A stretch of 5,668 nucleotides of DNA from Akkermansia muciniphila (GTDB lineage: Bacteria > Verrucomicrobiota > Verrucomicrobiia > Verrucomicrobiales > Akkermansiaceae). Both the position numbers and the translations under genes were made by a program. Shown here one piece after another: positions 3,940 to 5,668 of the stretch (positions are counted from its first letter, which is position 1; every line of letters begins with the position of its first letter). The notes beneath the pieces are model-generated. The model was not told the origin of the DNA and did no database searches. It saw nothing but the letters and a program-made list of their open reading frames with translations. The stretch covers positions 1 through 5,668 of the forward strand of contig CAMBTF010000129.1 of NCBI GenBank assembly GCA_945870545.1. Reading direction: 5' to 3'.

Positions 3940-5668
3940 ATGATCTCCTGGCAATTCATCAAAAAAGCCTCCCGCCAGCTTCGGGGGTATTTCGCCACCG
4001 GGCAGATCGATTTCCTGCCCCGGGTAGGGCCGGTCAACGCCTATTCCCGCGACAAGTTCGCCGCTGACATCCGGGCGGCCGGAAACGTCACGCTGCTGGC
4101 TCTGCCGCAGGCCATCGCCTACGCGGCCATCGCCGGCCTGGACGTGGTCTATGGGCTGGTGAGCGCGGCCGTGGCCGCGATGATCGCGCCGTTTTTCGCC
4201 AGCTCGCGCTTCAATGTCCCCGGCCCGACGAACGCGACGGCCTTCATGCTATTCAGCTTCTTTTCGGTGAACCCGGCGATGCAATCCCGCATCCCCGAGC
4301 TGCTGCCGCTGCTGGTTCTGCTTATCGCGATCTGCTCGGTGATCGGCGCGACACTCAAGGTCGCGGACCTGCTCCAATACGTTTCTCGCAGCGTGCTCGT
4401 CGGCTACATGGCGGGCGCGGCGGTGCTCATCATCGGCAACCAGCTCAAGCCGTTGCTCGGCCTCGACGCCTACGTGGATTCCGAGAAAACCGCGACATTT
4501 TTCGGCCTCGTTTGGGAGCTTATCACCTCCCTGCCGCGCACGGATTGGGTGCCGCTCACCATTGGCGCGGTCACGCTCCTCATCTATCTGGCTTTCCGGA
4601 AATGGAAAAAATCGTGGCCCGCCTTCTCCATCGCGCTCGTCCTAGGCTCCGCGCTCTTCGGCCCGCTGATCCATTTCGACATCGGCCCCTTCGCCGGGGA
4701 GGCGACGTTTACCACCTTCGGCTTCGCGGAGCTGATGCCGGCCTGGCCCCATTTGGTGCGCGAGGGAATATTCAACGACATCTCCGCGCTGCTGGGGCTC
4801 GCGCTCGCCATCGCTTTCCTCGCCTCGCTGGAAAACACCCTGATGGCGAAGTCGATCGCCTCACAAACCGGCGACCGGCTCGACCCGAACCAGGACATGC
4901 TCTCCATCGGCTACGCGAACCTCGGCTCGGCGCTTGCGGGCGGGATGCCGGCGTCCGGTTCGCTCACGCGCTCGATGCTGAATGTCCAATCCGGAGCGGC
5001 CACCAAGGCGGCTCCCGTTTACACTGGGCTTTTTACACTGATCCTCGTCATCCTCATCGCCTGGTCCGGGGAAACGGGGATCAACCTCATCGACCACATC
5101 CCCAAGGCGGCACTCGCGGTGCTGGTCATCGCGATCTCGTTCTCACTTTTCAACATCCGCCAGATCCGCATCTGCCTGCGCTCCACGGGGGATGATGCGT
5201 TGGTGATTGTAGTCACTTTCCTCGCCACCCTACTCGCCCCGCTGCACGTCGCGATCTTTATCGGCGTCGCCATTTCCATCACCCTTTTTCTCAGGAAAGC
5301 CAGCAAGCCCTACCTGACGGAATACGAGTTCAACGAGACCGGTGAGCTGCGCGAAAGGGAGGGCAAACGCGCGCGCCCCATCCCCGCGATCTCCATCGTG
5401 CACGTCGAGGGCGACCTATTTTTCGGCGCCTCGGAGCTGTTCCGGACGCAGATCCAACGCATCGTCGCGGATCCCGCGATCAAGGTGATCATCCTGCGCC
5501 TGAAGAACGCGCGCCACCTCGACGCGACCAGCGTGTTCGCCCTGGAGGATCTGGCCGAGTTCATGCGCCGCAAAGGCCTCCACCTGCTCATCTCCGGCGC
5601 GACCAAGGACGTTTACAAAGTGCTCAAACGTTCGGGGATTTTGGAAACCCTCCAGCGAGGGGCCGATC
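3940..5668 (+). CDS. SulP family anion transporter with STAS domain, 3' truncated by window
   Basis: The frame is open to the window edge, giving 576 residues; SulP proteins are commonly about 550-600, so most of it is present. Signatures: LALPQAIAYAAIAGLDVVYGL (53-73), the first-helix SulP motif; SSRFNVPGPTNATAFML (88-104), the substrate-site loop; FLASLENTLMAKSIAS (293-308); and PNQDMLSIGYANLGS (316-330) plus GGMPASGSLTRS (334-345), the family's 'NQE-L-x-G-x-G-x-x-N ... GGxPxxGSxxRS' motif. Hydrophobic segments continue to about 450. A cytoplasmic STAS domain spans about 482-576, with LDATSVFALEDL (527-538) at the usual 'D-[SA]-[TS]-[GS]' nucleotide-binding-like loop. Family members carry sulfate, bicarbonate or other anions, coupled to H+ or Na+; the substrate cannot be told from sequence. 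It is probably an operon partner of the preceding permease gene, though a functional link is not evident. Confidence 0.92.
   Translation, partial: MISWQFIKKASRQLRGYFATGQIDFLPRVGPVNAYSRDKFAADIRAAGNVTLLALPQAIAYAAIAGLDVVYGLVSAAVAAMIAPFFASSRFNVPGPTNATAFMLFSFFSVNPAMQSRIPELLPLLVLLIAICSVIGATLKVADLLQYVSRSVLVGYMAGAAVLIIGNQLKPLLGLDAYVDSEKTATFFGLVWELITSLPRTDWVPLTIGAVTLLIYLAFRKWKKSWPAFSIALVLGSALFGPLIHFDIGPFAGEATFTTFGFAELMPAWPHLVREGIFNDISALLGLALAIAFLASLENTLMAKSIASQTGDRLDPNQDMLSIGYANLGSALAGGMPASGSLTRSMLNVQSGAATKAAPVYTGLFTLILVILIAWSGETGINLIDHIPKAALAVLVIAISFSLFNIRQIRICLRSTGDDALVIVVTFLATLLAPLHVAIFIGVAISITLFLRKASKPYLTEYEFNETGELREREGKRARPIPAISIVHVEGDLFFGASELFRTQIQRIVADPAIKVIILRLKNARHLDATSVFALEDLAEFMRRKGLHLLISGATKDVYKVLKRSGILETLQRGAD

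Noticed and set aside
2752..3954. Long (400-codon) minus-strand open frame covering the permease gene
   Set aside because: It is longer than the permease gene, but its translation is rich in R, H, E and P with no fold-like pattern. It is the antisense shadow of a GC-rich gene, and the sense protein has clear LptF/G motifs.
4512..5195. Plus-strand open frame of 227 codons in an alternative frame of the SulP gene
   Set aside because: It overlaps the SulP frame, which shows continuous family motifs; the alternative product is rich in H, R and P without any domain.
1..5668. CRISPR array, tRNA or rRNA genes, insertion sequence
   Set aside because: No spaced direct repeats, no cloverleaf or rRNA-like sequence and no transposase or terminal inverted repeats were found on reading both strands.

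Overview
The window joins two different kinds of DNA. The left part (about 1-1025) has the layout of an integron gene-cassette array. It holds the 3' end of a MazF/PemK-like toxin gene, a folded attC-like site, a cassette with two tiny overlapping genes (a DUF4258-like protein and a DUF2283 protein), a second attC-like site, and a third, apparently decayed cassette with no intact gene. All of these read on the + strand. The two sites are imperfect inverted repeats ending in a GTT core box, and the bases at the start of the middle cassette (235-241) are complementary at 6 of 7 positions to the box at its far end (728-734), as expected of a cassette that circularised and inserted. No integrase gene lies in the window; by the usual integron layout it would be to the left, so the array appears to end near 1025.

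The right part (1042-5668) is visibly more GC-rich, compact and chromosomal. On the minus strand are a class I/IV (HDAC11-like) zinc deacetylase with all catalytic motifs (1042-1956) and, upstream of it, tsaB (2072-2722), the non-catalytic partner in tRNA t6A synthesis. Divergently on the plus strand are an LptF/LptG-family lipopolysaccharide export permease (2824-3924) and, 15 bases on, a SulP-family anion transporter with a C-terminal STAS domain that runs off the window (3940-5668).

The organism is a Gram-negative (LPS-exporting) bacterium with a high-GC genome. Protein style, weak Shine-Dalgarno signals and AT-rich intergenic repeats of AAACTTTAAA would fit Verrucomicrobiota, but this is an impression and the sequence alone does not prove it.

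Functionally, the array segment looks like a stability or defence module: two successive toxin-antitoxin-like cassettes with no link to the housekeeping genes. The most interesting points are the recombination sites, the DUF4258/DUF2283 pair as a mobile two-gene cassette, the decayed terminal cassette against the deacetylase gene, and a possible leaderless promoter for that deacetylase.
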